From Blastomussa wellsi (taxonomy: Eukaryota > Cnidaria > Anthozoa > Scleractinia > Plerogyridae), in assembly GCA_947652115.1 (NCBI GenBank), contig OX393573.1, positions 9,532,480-9,596,479 of the forward strand: 64,000 bases of DNA, read 5' to 3'. Shown piece by piece: positions 22,321 to 30,053 of this stretch. Positions within the stretch are counted from its first letter, which is position 1, and each line of letters starts with the position of its first letter. Made by a program: the position numbers and the translations under genes. Below the pieces are notes generated by a model, which was given only the letters and a program-made list of their open reading frames with translations, ran no database searches and had not been told where the DNA came from.

Positions 22321-22351
22321 GTAATTATTATTATTATATTATTATAAGGAG

Positions 22352-22679
22352 TCGACGATTGGCAGGACTTGGACCGGAGAAAGAGATTTACAGTGACTGT
22401 TGTTTTATTTGTTTGTTGCCCCTCGACGTCGGTTCGTTGTCGAATTGCACGGCGTTGGACTGTTGCGGTAAATTCCTTCACAAGAGATGTCATAAGAATT
22501 TTAGTGCTCGTCCTCGCGTGTCTTGTGGGCATTGTCGGAAACCGATTCTTTGTGCGTCTGATGAATCGCCTGAAGACCCTGAGCAACATGCAGAGATGGC
22601 CCTGCGACGCATTGAACTTTGTCGTCGGGAACGACTGTATCGTTCATTCCATGCACCTGGAACTGTGTCGTACACCATG
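22352..22679 (+). CDS. RING-type zinc finger exon (exon 1, main part)
   Basis: The frame gives CCFICLLPLDV, then CTALDCCGKFLHKRC, then SCGHC: a RING or RING-variant Cys/His ladder (CxxC, C..CC, H, C, CxxC). It continues as a charged helix (AEMALRRIELCRRERLYRSF) to SYTM, followed by a GTGAGT donor at 22,680. RING domains recruit E2 ubiquitin-conjugating enzymes, so this is a candidate viral E3 ligase. Its 5' end is separated by the SINE/piggyBac insertion, so the gene is disrupted in this copy unless the insert is removed in RNA. Confidence 0.8.
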
Positions 22680-22753
22680 GTGAGTATTTGTTTTGTTGTT
22701 GTGGGCGAGCGCAAAGAGTAGTGGGATCAATTGTTTTTTGTTTTTGTTTGCAG
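22680..22753 (+). other. Intron 1 of the RING gene
   Basis: A 74-base intron with GTGAGT donor and TTTTTGTTTGCAG acceptor; phase 0. The frames on both sides join without a stop. Confidence 0.8.
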
Positions 22754-22925
22754 ATACCTCATCCATTTGACGAGGATGTTTGGTTAAAGTTGCTCGAGAT
22801 CGCTGAGCAAATAGTCAACAACAGACATTTGATCGACCGTCACCACCGTGTTGTGATCAGAGGCGAGGTGTACTCGTACCACGAGTTGGATGCGACGGAT
22901 GAACTGTACATCGAGGAAATTTTAC
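22754..22925 (+). CDS. RING gene exon 2 (common exon before alternative 3' exons)
   Basis: Encodes IPHPFDEDVWLKLLEIAEQ and then VYSYHELDATDELYIEEIL, a helical and acidic region of 57 codons. It ends TTAC|GTAGGT, a donor in phase 1. The base left over (C) plus the GT that begins each downstream cassette makes an Arg codon in every case. Confidence 0.75.
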
Positions 22926-23050
22926 GTAGGTTTTTCACTTTTATTTTGCATCCGCGATTTATTCGTCGGTATGGGTTTATTCGCACCGTGTATTTTCATT
23001 TCGATTATTATTTGTTGGAGAGTGCTGCGTTTTTTTTTGTAGTAACATGA
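22926..23050 (+). CDS. Left array, read-through cassette U0
   Basis: If the donor at 22,926 is not used, the frame continues as RRFFTFILHPRFIRRYGF and on to VYFHFDYY, then stops at TGA 23,048-23,050. The F..F..R......V.F.F pattern matches the spliced cassettes that follow. Confidence 0.65.
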
Positions 23051-23112
23051 GTTGGTATCATTTTAGTTCGGATCATATGTGGTGGTGATGATTTTCGTTT
23101 GTTGTTTTTTAG

Positions 23113-23267
23113 GTAATTTTATAGCTGAAGAATTGTTAATGCCAGAGAGATATTGCACTGATTTTGTTTTTGAATGTGATTATTCGTCTTGTTTTGATTT
23201 TGACTTTTACGAGTGTGATTCTGTTATTTTTTTTGAATCGTTTTATTTTCAATATCGGAGATTGTAA
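23113..23267 (+). CDS. Left array, alternative 3' exon U1
   Basis: Acceptor GTTTGTTGTTTTTTAG ends at 23,112. Spliced to exon 2 the frame begins R-NFIAEELLMPERYCTDF, is rich in Asp, Phe, Tyr and Cys, and ends at TAA 23,265-23,267. 51 residues. Confidence 0.7.
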
Positions 23268-23293
23268 TCAGGTGTTGTCTCTCATTTTCCTAG

Positions 23294-23484
23294 GTGGTTT
23301 TGTGCGTCACATTTGTTTTGATAGATTTCGTACTGCGTCTATTGTGATTGACTTTGTTTGGCATAGAGAGTTTACACCGTGGTTGACCGATGAAACACGA
23401 TATGAAAATGTGATTGAAATGTATGATTTGCGTGTTTGTTTCGTTCCCGAAGATGACGTGTGGGTGTATGAACGCACTCTTTGA
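23294..23484 (+). CDS. Left array, alternative 3' exon U2
   Basis: Acceptor TCTCTCATTTTCCTAG ends at 23,293. The frame begins R-GFVRHICFDRFRTASIVID, and ends at TGA 23,482-23,484. 63 residues. Shares the R-x-F-[VIL] start and a following aromatic strand with the other cassettes. Confidence 0.7.
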
Positions 23485-23501
23485 TCAGTGTCTTTTTTTA
23501 G

Positions 23502-23629
23502 GTGATTTTGTGCAAATGGTTTGCGATAGGAGATTTTCGCTCGATTACATTGATTTTCAATTTACATGGATGGATGGAATTGATGGGATGTTTTTTCCTT
23601 CCGATGGTCTTTTTTTCCATCCTCTGTGA
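23502..23629 (+). CDS. Left array, alternative 3' exon U3
   Basis: Acceptor CAGTGTCTTTTTTTAG ends at 23,501, only 17 bases after the stop of U2. The frame begins R-DFVQMVCDRRFSLDYIDFQ and ends at TGA 23,627-23,629. 42 residues. Confidence 0.7.
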
Positions 23630-23701
23630 CATATTTGGCGTATGAGACCAGTTTGATTGTGAGAGGCGATGTGTAAATTTAGTTTGTTTTTTTCGTTGTA
23701 G

Positions 23702-23865
23702 GTCATTTTCTGAACACTGTGTTGCTTGGAAGATTGCAGTCTTTCAATGTTGTATTTGACATTCAATACTATGATCGATTTCGTTATATCAATTTCATTT
23801 TTGGTTTTCCTATTTTACCTGTTACATTATTTTATGCTCGCATAACTTGGTACGAATGGATGTGA
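23702..23865 (+). CDS. Left array, alternative 3' exon U4
   Basis: Acceptor GTTTTTTTCGTTGTAG ends at 23,701. The frame begins R-HFLNTVLLGRLQSFNVVFD, and ends ITWYEWM at TGA 23,863-23,865. 54 residues. Confidence 0.7.
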
Positions 23866-23900
23866 AGACAAGACACGCAGTGGTAGTAGTGATTGAATTG

Positions 23901-24166
23901 TAGTTTTTTAATTTTCTGAACACTGTGTTGCTTGGAAGATTGCAGTCTTTCAATGTTGTATTTGACATTCTATACCATGATCGATGTCGTTATATCAATT
24001 TCATTTTTGGTTACTTTTACCTGTTACTTGGTACGAAGACAAGACACGCAGTAGAAGTAGTGATTGAATTGTAGTTTTTTAATGAAATTGTGTAAAAAAA
24101 AGTTACAACAAAGTGAATTGTAGTTTTTTGATGAAATTGTGTAAAAAAAGTTACAACAAAGTGAAG
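23901..24166 (+). repeat. Degenerate duplicate of U4 plus short tandem repeats
   Basis: TTTTCTGAACACTGTG and about 90 following bases repeat the U4 cassette almost exactly (23,912-24,012 versus 23,706-23,805), but the AG|GT start is replaced by a T-rich stretch. Then the unit TTGTAGTTTTTTxATGAAATTG plus TTACAACAAAGTGAA appears twice (about 24,068-24,164). This looks like the array's growing or decaying edge. Confidence 0.8.
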
Positions 24167-24167
24167 A

Positions 24168-24506
24168 TTAAAGATGAAGTTTCAACTTGACTTGTATGAT
24201 TTTTTTGACAATCCTTTCTGTTATGGTCTTGCGTCCGGGTAACTTATTGATTGCTTTTATCATTTTTTTGTCTGCTTTCCATTTGTCTTTTAAAGTCTTT
24301 GCATGATTGTAATCGATGTCGTGTTGTTTGGCAATTCTGTCCAGTCGATTGATTCCCTTGTCACCTCGTTTCAATCTCTTGGCTAAATGAGTACCGGGTC
24401 CCATGAACTGATAACCAGGCCAGTGAAATTCTATTCCGATCTTGCCTAATAAACTTTGAATGTCAAATCCTCCTCTTTTTTTCTTTGCGTTAGTCCTCGT
24501 CATCAT
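24168..24506 (-). CDS. PLA2-like protein (parvovirus VP1u type)
   Basis: A 112-residue basic protein. It has the two hallmarks of viral phospholipase A2 domains: a calcium-loop GPG (36-38, in FMGPGTHLAKRL) and the catalytic HD..Y (62-66, QHDIDYNHA). Such domains help capsids breach endosomal membranes. Residues 8-13 read KKKRGG, one of several RGG sites in this cluster that may be cut by the viral protease. Its ATG overlaps the end of the upstream ORF by 17 bases. It appears intact. Confidence 0.8.
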   Translation of the reverse strand: MMTRTNAKKKRGGFDIQSLLGKIGIEFHWPGYQFMGPGTHLAKRLKRGDKGINRLDRIAKQHDIDYNHAKTLKDKWKADKKMIKAINKLPGRKTITERIVKKIIQVKLKLHL

Positions 24507-24750
24507 CGTCGTCGTAGTCTAAGGGTCTGCGTAGTTTTTTTCCTTTGGCCCAATCTTGCCAACGAGGTCCAGGTTTTAACTTTTCTGCTTCCGTTTTTCT
24601 TTTTCTTCTTCTTTTTGGCGGCTCTTGCAATTCCATGTTCCTGTCATTGGCTTCTTTCAATAATTTGACGAGCATGCTGTTGGTTTCGTGTAACGCGTTT
24701 ATCCTTTTTTGCATCGACATGCTTTGAAAGTGTCTCTTAAACCTGACCAA
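24490..24750 (-). CDS. Small coiled-coil protein with basic patch and acidic tail
   Basis: 86 residues: a helical N-terminal half with heptad-like leucines (INALHETNSMLVKLLKEAN), a KRRRKRK nuclear-localisation-like patch and a run of Asp at the C-terminus. It overlaps both neighbours slightly. Unknown function; probably a virion or core component by location. Confidence 0.6.
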   Translation of the reverse strand: MVRFKRHFQSMSMQKRINALHETNSMLVKLLKEANDRNMELQEPPKRRRKRKTEAEKLKPGPRWQDWAKGKKLRRPLDYDDDDDED

Positions 24751-25034
24751 AATCCTTCTCCCTTTTGACTTAGCAGATGTTCTCTTCGTCGCTTCACCGA
24801 GTTTTTGCGTTTCCCTATTTCTCGCAACTTTGTTTTATGTCTTCCCAGTTTCTTGACCAGTGAGGGTGACACGGGAATGTTCTTTTTTAGAAGATTCAAG
24901 ACCATTTCGCTGACAGCGTTGATTTGATCCGAATTGGCGTGCGTTAACATATCTTGCCGTTTGTATCGATTGCTTTCGTTTAGTATCCCTTCCAAGAAAG
25001 GTCTTTGACGTATTATCCTCTTCATACTTCCCAC
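24699..25034 (-). CDS. Conserved-looking small basic helical protein
   Basis: 111 residues with RPFLEGILNESNRYKRQ, INAVSEMVLNLLKKNIPVS, then SLVKKLGRHKTKLREIGKR and a C-terminal basic stretch ending in QKGEGFW. Proteins of this look recur beside Polinton capsid genes, though no function is known to me. Its C-terminus overlaps the next ORF in another frame. Intact. Confidence 0.65.
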   Translation of the reverse strand: MGSMKRIIRQRPFLEGILNESNRYKRQDMLTHANSDQINAVSEMVLNLLKKNIPVSPSLVKKLGRHKTKLREIGKRKNSVKRRREHLLSQKGEGFWSGLRDTFKACRCKKG

Positions 25035-25068
25035 GGTGCTGCACGTCGATTATAACTGCCAGTTACGC

Positions 25069-25437
25069 CTATTGCTCCCATCCTCTTATACCTTTTCCTA
25101 ATTTGTATCCCATTTCGGCTGCGCCTGCGAGTATGGATGGTAGTCCTCCTCCACGCTGCTTTTTCTTCCTTTTCGTGCTCCTTCTTTTTGGTTTTATTTT
25201 TCGTTTTTTTTGCTCTCTTCATCGCCGTCGTCTTCGTCGTTTTCGTTTACTGGTTTGAGATGTCAATCCTCGTCTCACACCATGATCCACTGCGCCTTGC
25301 AAGGCACCTAACGCTGCTGATTTTTCTAATGATTTGCCTCCACTGATCAAAACTGGAAGAAGTGATGCTAGCGATGATGCACCTCCTCGTTGACTTATTC
25401 TTCGTCTTCTTCTTCTTCGTACTTTCCGTCTGGCCAT
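25069..25437 (-). pseudogene. Basic core-like protein with two QRGG modules, one premature TGA
   Basis: The frame opens MARRKVRRRRRRR, then QRGG and a small hydrophobic segment (ASSLASLLPVLISGG), then a second basic run. A TGA at 25,219-25,221 interrupts it. The same frame continues for 49 codons with a second basic run, another QRGG and a second hydrophobic segment (LPSILAGAAEMGY) to a TAG at 25,069. The repeated design (basic, RGG site, amphipathic segment) recalls adenovirus core peptide precursors such as pX. The stop would be explained by an Arg CGA turning into TGA. Confidence 0.65.
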
Positions 25438-25455
25438 CGCGACATGAACTGATGC

Positions 25456-25929
25456 TTATATTGCTGTTGCCATGCTTTTATCCTCTCGTGAGTTGCCGAA
25501 TCGACGTTCGTACTCTCTCACGCAATTGTCTGACACGGGTGGAGCAAAATCCGTGATCGTGTCGTCTAGGGTTTGCATCTTTATCAAAAATCCGTCCAAT
25601 TCATCTATCTTTAGACCGCGTGCGTAGGTTCTCAATTCGATCAACGTTTTGTCGTAGGTGGTGTAGGTGAAATGACTCATGTCGACTTTGAAAGAAAACT
25701 TTTTGAAATCATTCCATCCTTCGACCATGGTGCCTACCGCCGACAAACACGCGGTCACGATGGTGTTTTGCAATACGGATCCGACGACTATCCCTGCTGC
25801 CACTACGAGCAAAGCCAATCCGTTCAAACATGCATGATACCATTTGAAATGATAAAACATTTGTCTATGACACCACCACTGCTTGTGGTAAAAAGCAAAT
25901 AAATCATTTGACTTGTGCGATGCTTCCAT
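25456..25929 (-). CDS. Two-helix membrane protein (SLATT-like topology)
   Basis: 157 residues, intact. An aromatic N-terminal helix (HKQWWCHRQMFYHFKWYH) leads into a membrane segment (LALLVVAAGIVVGSVL), a short loop and a second hydrophobic helix (TIVTACLSAVGTMVEGW), then a cytosolic helical tail to the end. That layout is like SLATT-type two-TM proteins, but I cannot show homology. A virion membrane or host-membrane role is possible. Confidence 0.6.
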   Translation of the reverse strand: MEASHKSNDLFAFYHKQWWCHRQMFYHFKWYHACLNGLALLVVAAGIVVGSVLQNTIVTACLSAVGTMVEGWNDFKKFSFKVDMSHFTYTTYDKTLIELRTYARGLKIDELDGFLIKMQTLDDTITDFAPPVSDNCVREYERRFGNSREDKSMATAI

Positions 25930-25933
25930 GTTT

Positions 25934-26635
25934 TCAATTGCTCACTCTCGTCGAAGTGCGACGTACGGCAGGTCTACCGCCGTCTTTGTATGTCGTTGTT
26001 ATGGTATTGGTGGTTGTGATACCCGTGATTCTTCTTCCAGAAGCAGTTTGTTGTTGATCGTTTAGTAAAATCTGCAATTGTCTTTGTAAATCGTCTTGTT
26101 GCATTCTTGTTACTCTGCGTGGAGCATCTGGTGAAGCAAGTGACGAAGGCGGTGTACTGCTAACGTCACTACCTCTTCTGTTGCGTGGTGTTTTACCAAT
26201 GCTTCTCAAATATCGTCTGCTGGGTGGAGGTTGTGATGGGCGTCTTGGAGTTGTTGTTTTGTAAGCTGCGGTTGTTGCAGCAGTTCTTCTGCCAGTGGGA
26301 GTTCGTGGAGCCGGCGAGGTGCTGCTTCCTACACCCACTGAAGTTCTTGACACATCGGACGATCGAGGTGTGGATGTGCCTACACCTGGTGCTTCTGGTG
26401 CAGCTGGTGCTGGTGATAGTACGGGTGTAGGTGGCGGTCGTCCGATTGCTTCGGCAAGCGATCGATTGAAAGGTGAGAGCTCCAAGATGACATCCATTTC
26501 TGAAGAATCCAAGATTTGTTGCAGATCGAGTTCAAATTGCTGCAGAATCCCCGAATCACTACCAAGGGGTGATGTTTCCATCATGGCCTGTTGAATGATA
26601 TCGGGTGAACTTCCTACTCCGATGTTGCTGGCCAT
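25934..26635 (-). CDS. Low-complexity Pro/Ser/Thr-rich protein
   Basis: 233 residues, intact. Residues 1-65 are acidic with leucine repeats (ILQQFELDLQQIL); the middle (70-175) is Pro/Ser/Thr/Arg-rich and disordered; residues 175-205 form a glutamine-rich helix. Looks like a phosphorylatable scaffold or regulatory protein. No family recognised. Confidence 0.6.
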   Translation of the reverse strand: MASNIGVGSSPDIIQQAMMETSPLGSDSGILQQFELDLQQILDSSEMDVILELSPFNRSLAEAIGRPPPTPVLSPAPAAPEAPGVGTSTPRSSDVSRTSVGVGSSTSPAPRTPTGRRTAATTAAYKTTTPRRPSQPPPSRRYLRSIGKTPRNRRGSDVSSTPPSSLASPDAPRRVTRMQQDDLQRQLQILLNDQQQTASGRRITGITTTNTITTTYKDGGRPAVRRTSTRVSN

Positions 26636-26709
26636 GATTCAAGGTAATGTGATAATTTTTTTACCGCTGGCTTTCTTGTTCGATTTCCTGTCATCCACGG
26701 GTGACGATA

Positions 26710-26933
26710 TCATTTGGCTCTCTCTTCCAACGTTTGAATTAATTCTCTGAAGTACGTCTCGTTATATGCAGTTACAATATCCCACACTTGTTCCCGCGTT
26801 TTACAGTTTTCTACATTCGTTTCATGGTGTCGTGATCTTCTTGTATCAATTTTTCCGTGATAAATTCGTCATTGGCCATCTTGTGTAATTCTTTTCGGCA
26901 CAAGTACCGAAATCTATCCCATTCACGAGTCAT
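26710..26933 (-). pseudogene. Small helical protein, frameshifted
   Basis: Starts at the ATG at 26,931-26,933, overlapping the ATPase end by 11 bases, and reads MTREWDRFRYLCRKELHKM. It stops after 40 codons, but another frame then continues in the same style with WDIVTAYNETYFRELIQTL to a stop at 26,710. The total length (224) is not a multiple of three, so a single indel near 26,815 explains it. Family unknown. Confidence 0.5.
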
Positions 26934-27579
26934 TGCTGAACTGATAACATCGCATGTATCCTTCTTCTTTTAACAAGTGACTCATGATGCGACAATCGTC
27001 TGGGCTGGCAGGATGTAAATCTAACATCATGTATCCAAACGGTCGATCTGTCACGCGTCTGAATCGTTCTTGTACCTCTTTCCAGCGTGTAGGAAAAGAT
27101 TGAAGTAATAGATTCCGGAACCTTAATTGATCACGAGGATTTTTGAAAGCCACGATGTAATGTACATTGCGTGAAATACTCTTTGCGTATTTTCCAGGAG
27201 GGAACATGTCTTGACATAAGTATATTACCGTGATGTTTCGATGATAGGAATGTTTTGTGAACAAATCCAATACGCGTTTGTCGTTTCCTCCTTCTTCCAT
27301 CAAATCGTCCATCACGAGTACACCTCCTTTTGGAAACCATTTTCGTAAATCCTCCGAATCGGGTATTCCTTCGTGAAACGCAATTCCTTGTTTTTTTATC
27401 TTGTTGAATCCGTCTTGCCACGCACCGTAACAATAATGAATCTTGTCGGGCGATTTTTCGAACAGGTTTCGATTGTTTGTCAGAAGTTTGCTGGTGAACG
27501 CTGTTTTTCCACATCCTGAAGGTCCGACGATCAATATGCTGGAAGGGGTGCGAAATCTAAATGCTTCTCGTTGTTCCAT
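26923..27579 (-). CDS. Genome packaging ATPase (FtsK/HerA type)
   Basis: 218 residues, intact. Walker A GPSGCGKT at 19-26, Walker B GGVLVMDDLM at 85-94 and a sensor-like Asn/Gln in VIYLCQDMF. Size and motifs match the A32-like DNA packaging ATPases of Polintons, adintoviruses and virophages, which drive DNA into capsids. It is downstream of protease and capsid genes in the usual morphogenesis module. Confidence 0.9.
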   Translation of the reverse strand: MEQREAFRFRTPSSILIVGPSGCGKTAFTSKLLTNNRNLFEKSPDKIHYCYGAWQDGFNKIKKQGIAFHEGIPDSEDLRKWFPKGGVLVMDDLMEEGGNDKRVLDLFTKHSYHRNITVIYLCQDMFPPGKYAKSISRNVHYIVAFKNPRDQLRFRNLLLQSFPTRWKEVQERFRRVTDRPFGYMMLDLHPASPDDCRIMSHLLKEEGYMRCYQFSNDS

Positions 27580-27632
27580 CGTCTCACAATGAAAAAGTGC
27601 AAAAACGCGTTTGTGTCAATATATATTTTATT

Positions 27633-28177
27633 TCACAACAAATCTCTTACACCGCTTCCGCGGGAGCTGATGCCATTTTGTTTAAAGGGTCTTTTGCAGA
27701 CTTCGTGCCATTTCAGTTGTTTGACAATCAAAGCTTTTAACATTTGGCCCACTTTGTGATCGTTGGCGACGTAATCGTGTTTCGAAAATTGATTCACAAA
27801 TTCTTGCATAGTTTTTCCCCTGGCTTTGGCTTTAAAATACATCAAGGCGTATGTAAACTTTGTTTATTGTTTATCACGTATTTCCAATGTTTGTCTAACC
27901 ATGCTTGTATAGGTTGTGTGGTGCGATAAGTGTTCAATGGTAAAGCGTAACTGTCCACCACTTCGCACACGTTTCCTTTGGTCCATATACTTATCCAATG
28001 TCGACCTGGTTTGTCCTGCGGATCTGTGTTGACGATGTAACCTTGTGAAATGTCTTTGCATGGTTTCTTGGGTAAGAGATCGCAAGCTACTGTCCCGTGG
28101 AAGTAGGGTTTGAGGATGGGATCGGTTTCGGCCAAATGATCCAATTGAACGTTGTTCAAAGTGACCCTTTCCATCAA
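27633..28177 (-). pseudogene. Adenain-like maturation protease, active-site region lost
   Basis: From 28,177 to 27,842 the frame shows the catalytic His in GRHWISIW (residue 60) and the acidic partner in CEVVDSYALP (residue 75). It stops in place of the segment with the catalytic Cys. The family's downstream part then appears in another frame (YALMYFKAKARGKTMQ to the stop at 27,633). So a small deletion with frameshift removed the Cys region. The enzyme would normally cut capsid precursors at GG sites; in this copy it must be dead. The ATG overlaps the capsid stop (TGATG). Confidence 0.8.
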
Positions 28178-29559
28178 CGTTGATACAAGTTGTACAATAC
28201 TGCTTTATTGTCGTCGATCTCCAACCGTTCCTCAAATTTTCCGTAGAGAATGATAGTGATGTTGTCTGCGAGTGGGATTCCGAAATTCAGGATCACTTGT
28301 ACATCACCGCTCTGCTTGGGATTCAACACTGGACTGTCCAAACATCCGTTGGCCGTGTTATCAAATACAAACAACGTGCAGTTTTTGCCCTGTCCCCATT
28401 CTGCTTCCCTCACCATATTTCCTTTCTGTTTGCATAGACATCCTGTGGCTTGTAGAAATCTGAAGTAACCTCTCAAATCGCGGGTGCTGTTGTTGTGAAT
28501 CAATTCCAAGGTCTCGTAGGGATATTCTTCTCCTCTCACCAATTGACGGATGTTACTCAATGCAAACTTTTGAAAACTGAATGGATTATTTGCGTAGGTG
28601 CCAGTGAATGCAGTTGACAATACCATTCCCACGATGAGTCGGTTGGGTACTCTGTTCTGGAACAGATTGATGCATTCATAGTGTTGCTGACCTGCTTGCA
28701 CGTTGAAGGTCCTTATTTCTCCTCGTACTGTGGGGTAAGTCACGGGTCTCCTGGTCTGTCTTTGTTTTTGCTCCAATTCCAGGTACACGGATGGATTGAG
28801 TCTCATTTGACAAAGGTACAGTCTCACTTTTACATCATCGCTGTTGAGTCGTACATTCACACCTACTCCGTTCATGAACACCGTGGGAGAATTGAAATAC
28901 AACTGGATCTGCATTTGCACTCCCGGCACCAATGCTTTGCTCATGTGAAATATTTCGATGTTAGGTGTGAAGCGTAACACGTGTGTTTTACCTCCTGCAT
29001 ATTTGGTCAGTTCGGTTTTCATGGCTAGCACTGCTTCTTTCTGAGTAGCAGACAGAGCTGTGTAATTGGCATGGGGTGTACCGCTGTCCAGGTTGTTGGC
29101 CGCCAGAGTAGCAGCACAATCAATGGCATTGTACCACCCTTGGGGTTTCAAGATCGTTTCTCCGTCATCTCTGTCATAATTCAACAAGGTTTCCAAGTAA
29201 GCCTTGTAATGATACGTGTCGGTCTGAGGACTGATCAAAGTTGAATTGAGTTTCATGTTGATCTGCTTGAACAGAGTATGGGCAAAGTTGTTGGTTGGGA
29301 TCATGTTTTCGGCAGCCACCAAATTATCTCCATTGGCTTTCTTTAGACTCTATTCCAATTCGAAGTAACTGCGACTCAAATCGATGTAATCCTCTTGAGG
29401 GTCGATCTGAAATTCGACGGGGTTGATGCCTGTGGTGAACGTCTGAACAGGAACATAGCGTTTACTGGAGATGCTGACATCTGTCGGAGGTACTCGGAAG
29501 AGATCCAACGCAGGATTTTTCACTCCGGCCGAACCGGTCAATGGGACGAGATCTGTCAT
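28174..29559 (-). pseudogene. Major capsid protein (double jelly-roll), one in-frame stop
   Basis: 461 codons in one frame, interrupted by a single TAG at 29,350-29,352 (codon 70) in the stretch SRSYFELE / KKANGDNL. Downstream it has PTNNFAHTLFKQINMKLN, ISPQTDTYHYKAYLETLL, then PQGWYNAID, and a C-terminal LNFGIPLADNITIILYGKF, which I recognise from Polinton/adintovirus hexon-like capsid proteins. Typical length is a little longer than this. It is followed directly by the protease gene. The rest of the frame being open suggests the stop is recent. Confidence 0.85.
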
Positions 29560-29811
29560 CTTCTTCTTCTTCGGCGTCTACGCGTTGGAATGAACGTGCC
29601 ACCGCGTTGTTGCCTTTTTATAAGCCTAGACTTTGTCAACTGTTCCACCATGTCTTTCCACGGTAAGCGAGTTCGAGTGGGAAAAATTTGACCACCGCGT
29701 TGTCTCCTGCCAAACCGAATCATCATGTCCAATGGTGAAGGAATGATGGTACCACCGCGTTGATGTATTTTTCTTATCCTTCACCATGCGTCTCGAGTAG
29801 ATTGGATTCAT
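29556..29811 (-). pseudogene. Small RGG-repeat protein with three QRGG sites
   Basis: A frame open from 29,780 to the TGA at 29,556 (overlapping the capsid ATG as ATGA) contains QRGG three times, at DNA positions 29,752-29,762, 29,692-29,702 and 29,599-29,609 (each the same 11-mer CCACCGCGTTG on the plus strand), and ends in a run of Arg. The only good ATG (29,811, MNPIYSRRMVKDKK) is in another frame, so one indel near 29,775 has broken the gene. The repeated sites suggest a precursor cut into small basic peptides. Confidence 0.6.
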
Positions 29812-30053
29812 GGTCCAAAAAGATCGTTCAATCGTCGTTTAGCTCTCTCAGTGATTTCGTTCAATACTTTTCGTTTCACAACTCGTTTGGCTCCCCTTTT
29901 CGTGCCAGCGATGGCTCCCAAAATGTTTGGTAAGCGTGTGCTTCCGCTTTTTAAACCTTTCCATCCTTCCGACGCACTTTCTTTGACGAGATCGGTGAAG
30001 AATCCACTCCCGTCTTGATCGGGATGATAACGCGTTAAACTTCCTCCTCTCAT
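29808..30053 (-). CDS. Small basic protein with N-terminal MRGG site
   Basis: 81 residues, beginning MRGGSLTRYHPD, then GFFTDLVKESASEGWKGL and a basic C-terminal helix (KRVVKRKVLNEITERAKRR). MxGG is the consensus adenain cleavage site, so the first four residues may be trimmed. The helical, basic pattern recalls adenoviral pVI or core proteins. Its ATG overlaps the stop of the upstream gene (TAATG). Intact. Confidence 0.6.
   Translation of the reverse strand: MRGGSLTRYHPDQDGSGFFTDLVKESASEGWKGLKSGSTRLPNILGAIAGTKRGAKRVVKRKVLNEITERAKRRLNDLFGP

Larger units (their letters stand above)
19968..22345 (+). mobile_element. tRNA(Ser)-headed SINE, itself split by piggyBac
   Basis: The head (19,969-20,042) has GTGGCCGAGTGGTTAGAG (A box) and GGGTTCAAGTCC (B box), with a TGA anticodon loop like tRNA-Ser but no long variable arm. 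A body follows with AACTGGTCTGCCTCCTGCCA, which resembles the widespread Nin-DC type SINE core (from memory, unverified). The tail is an ATT-rich run at 22,321-22,345, on the far side of the piggyBac copy. The target duplication is AAGGAG. Confidence 0.75.

Noticed and set aside
22227..22330. Upstream ATG at 22,227 as the RING gene start
   Set aside because: That start lies inside the piggyBac end; the original start is at 19,948, before the SINE, in the matching frame.
29350..29352. TAG in the capsid gene as programmed read-through
   Set aside because: The protease and PolB are broken too, so plain decay is likelier; the context does not suggest a read-through signal.
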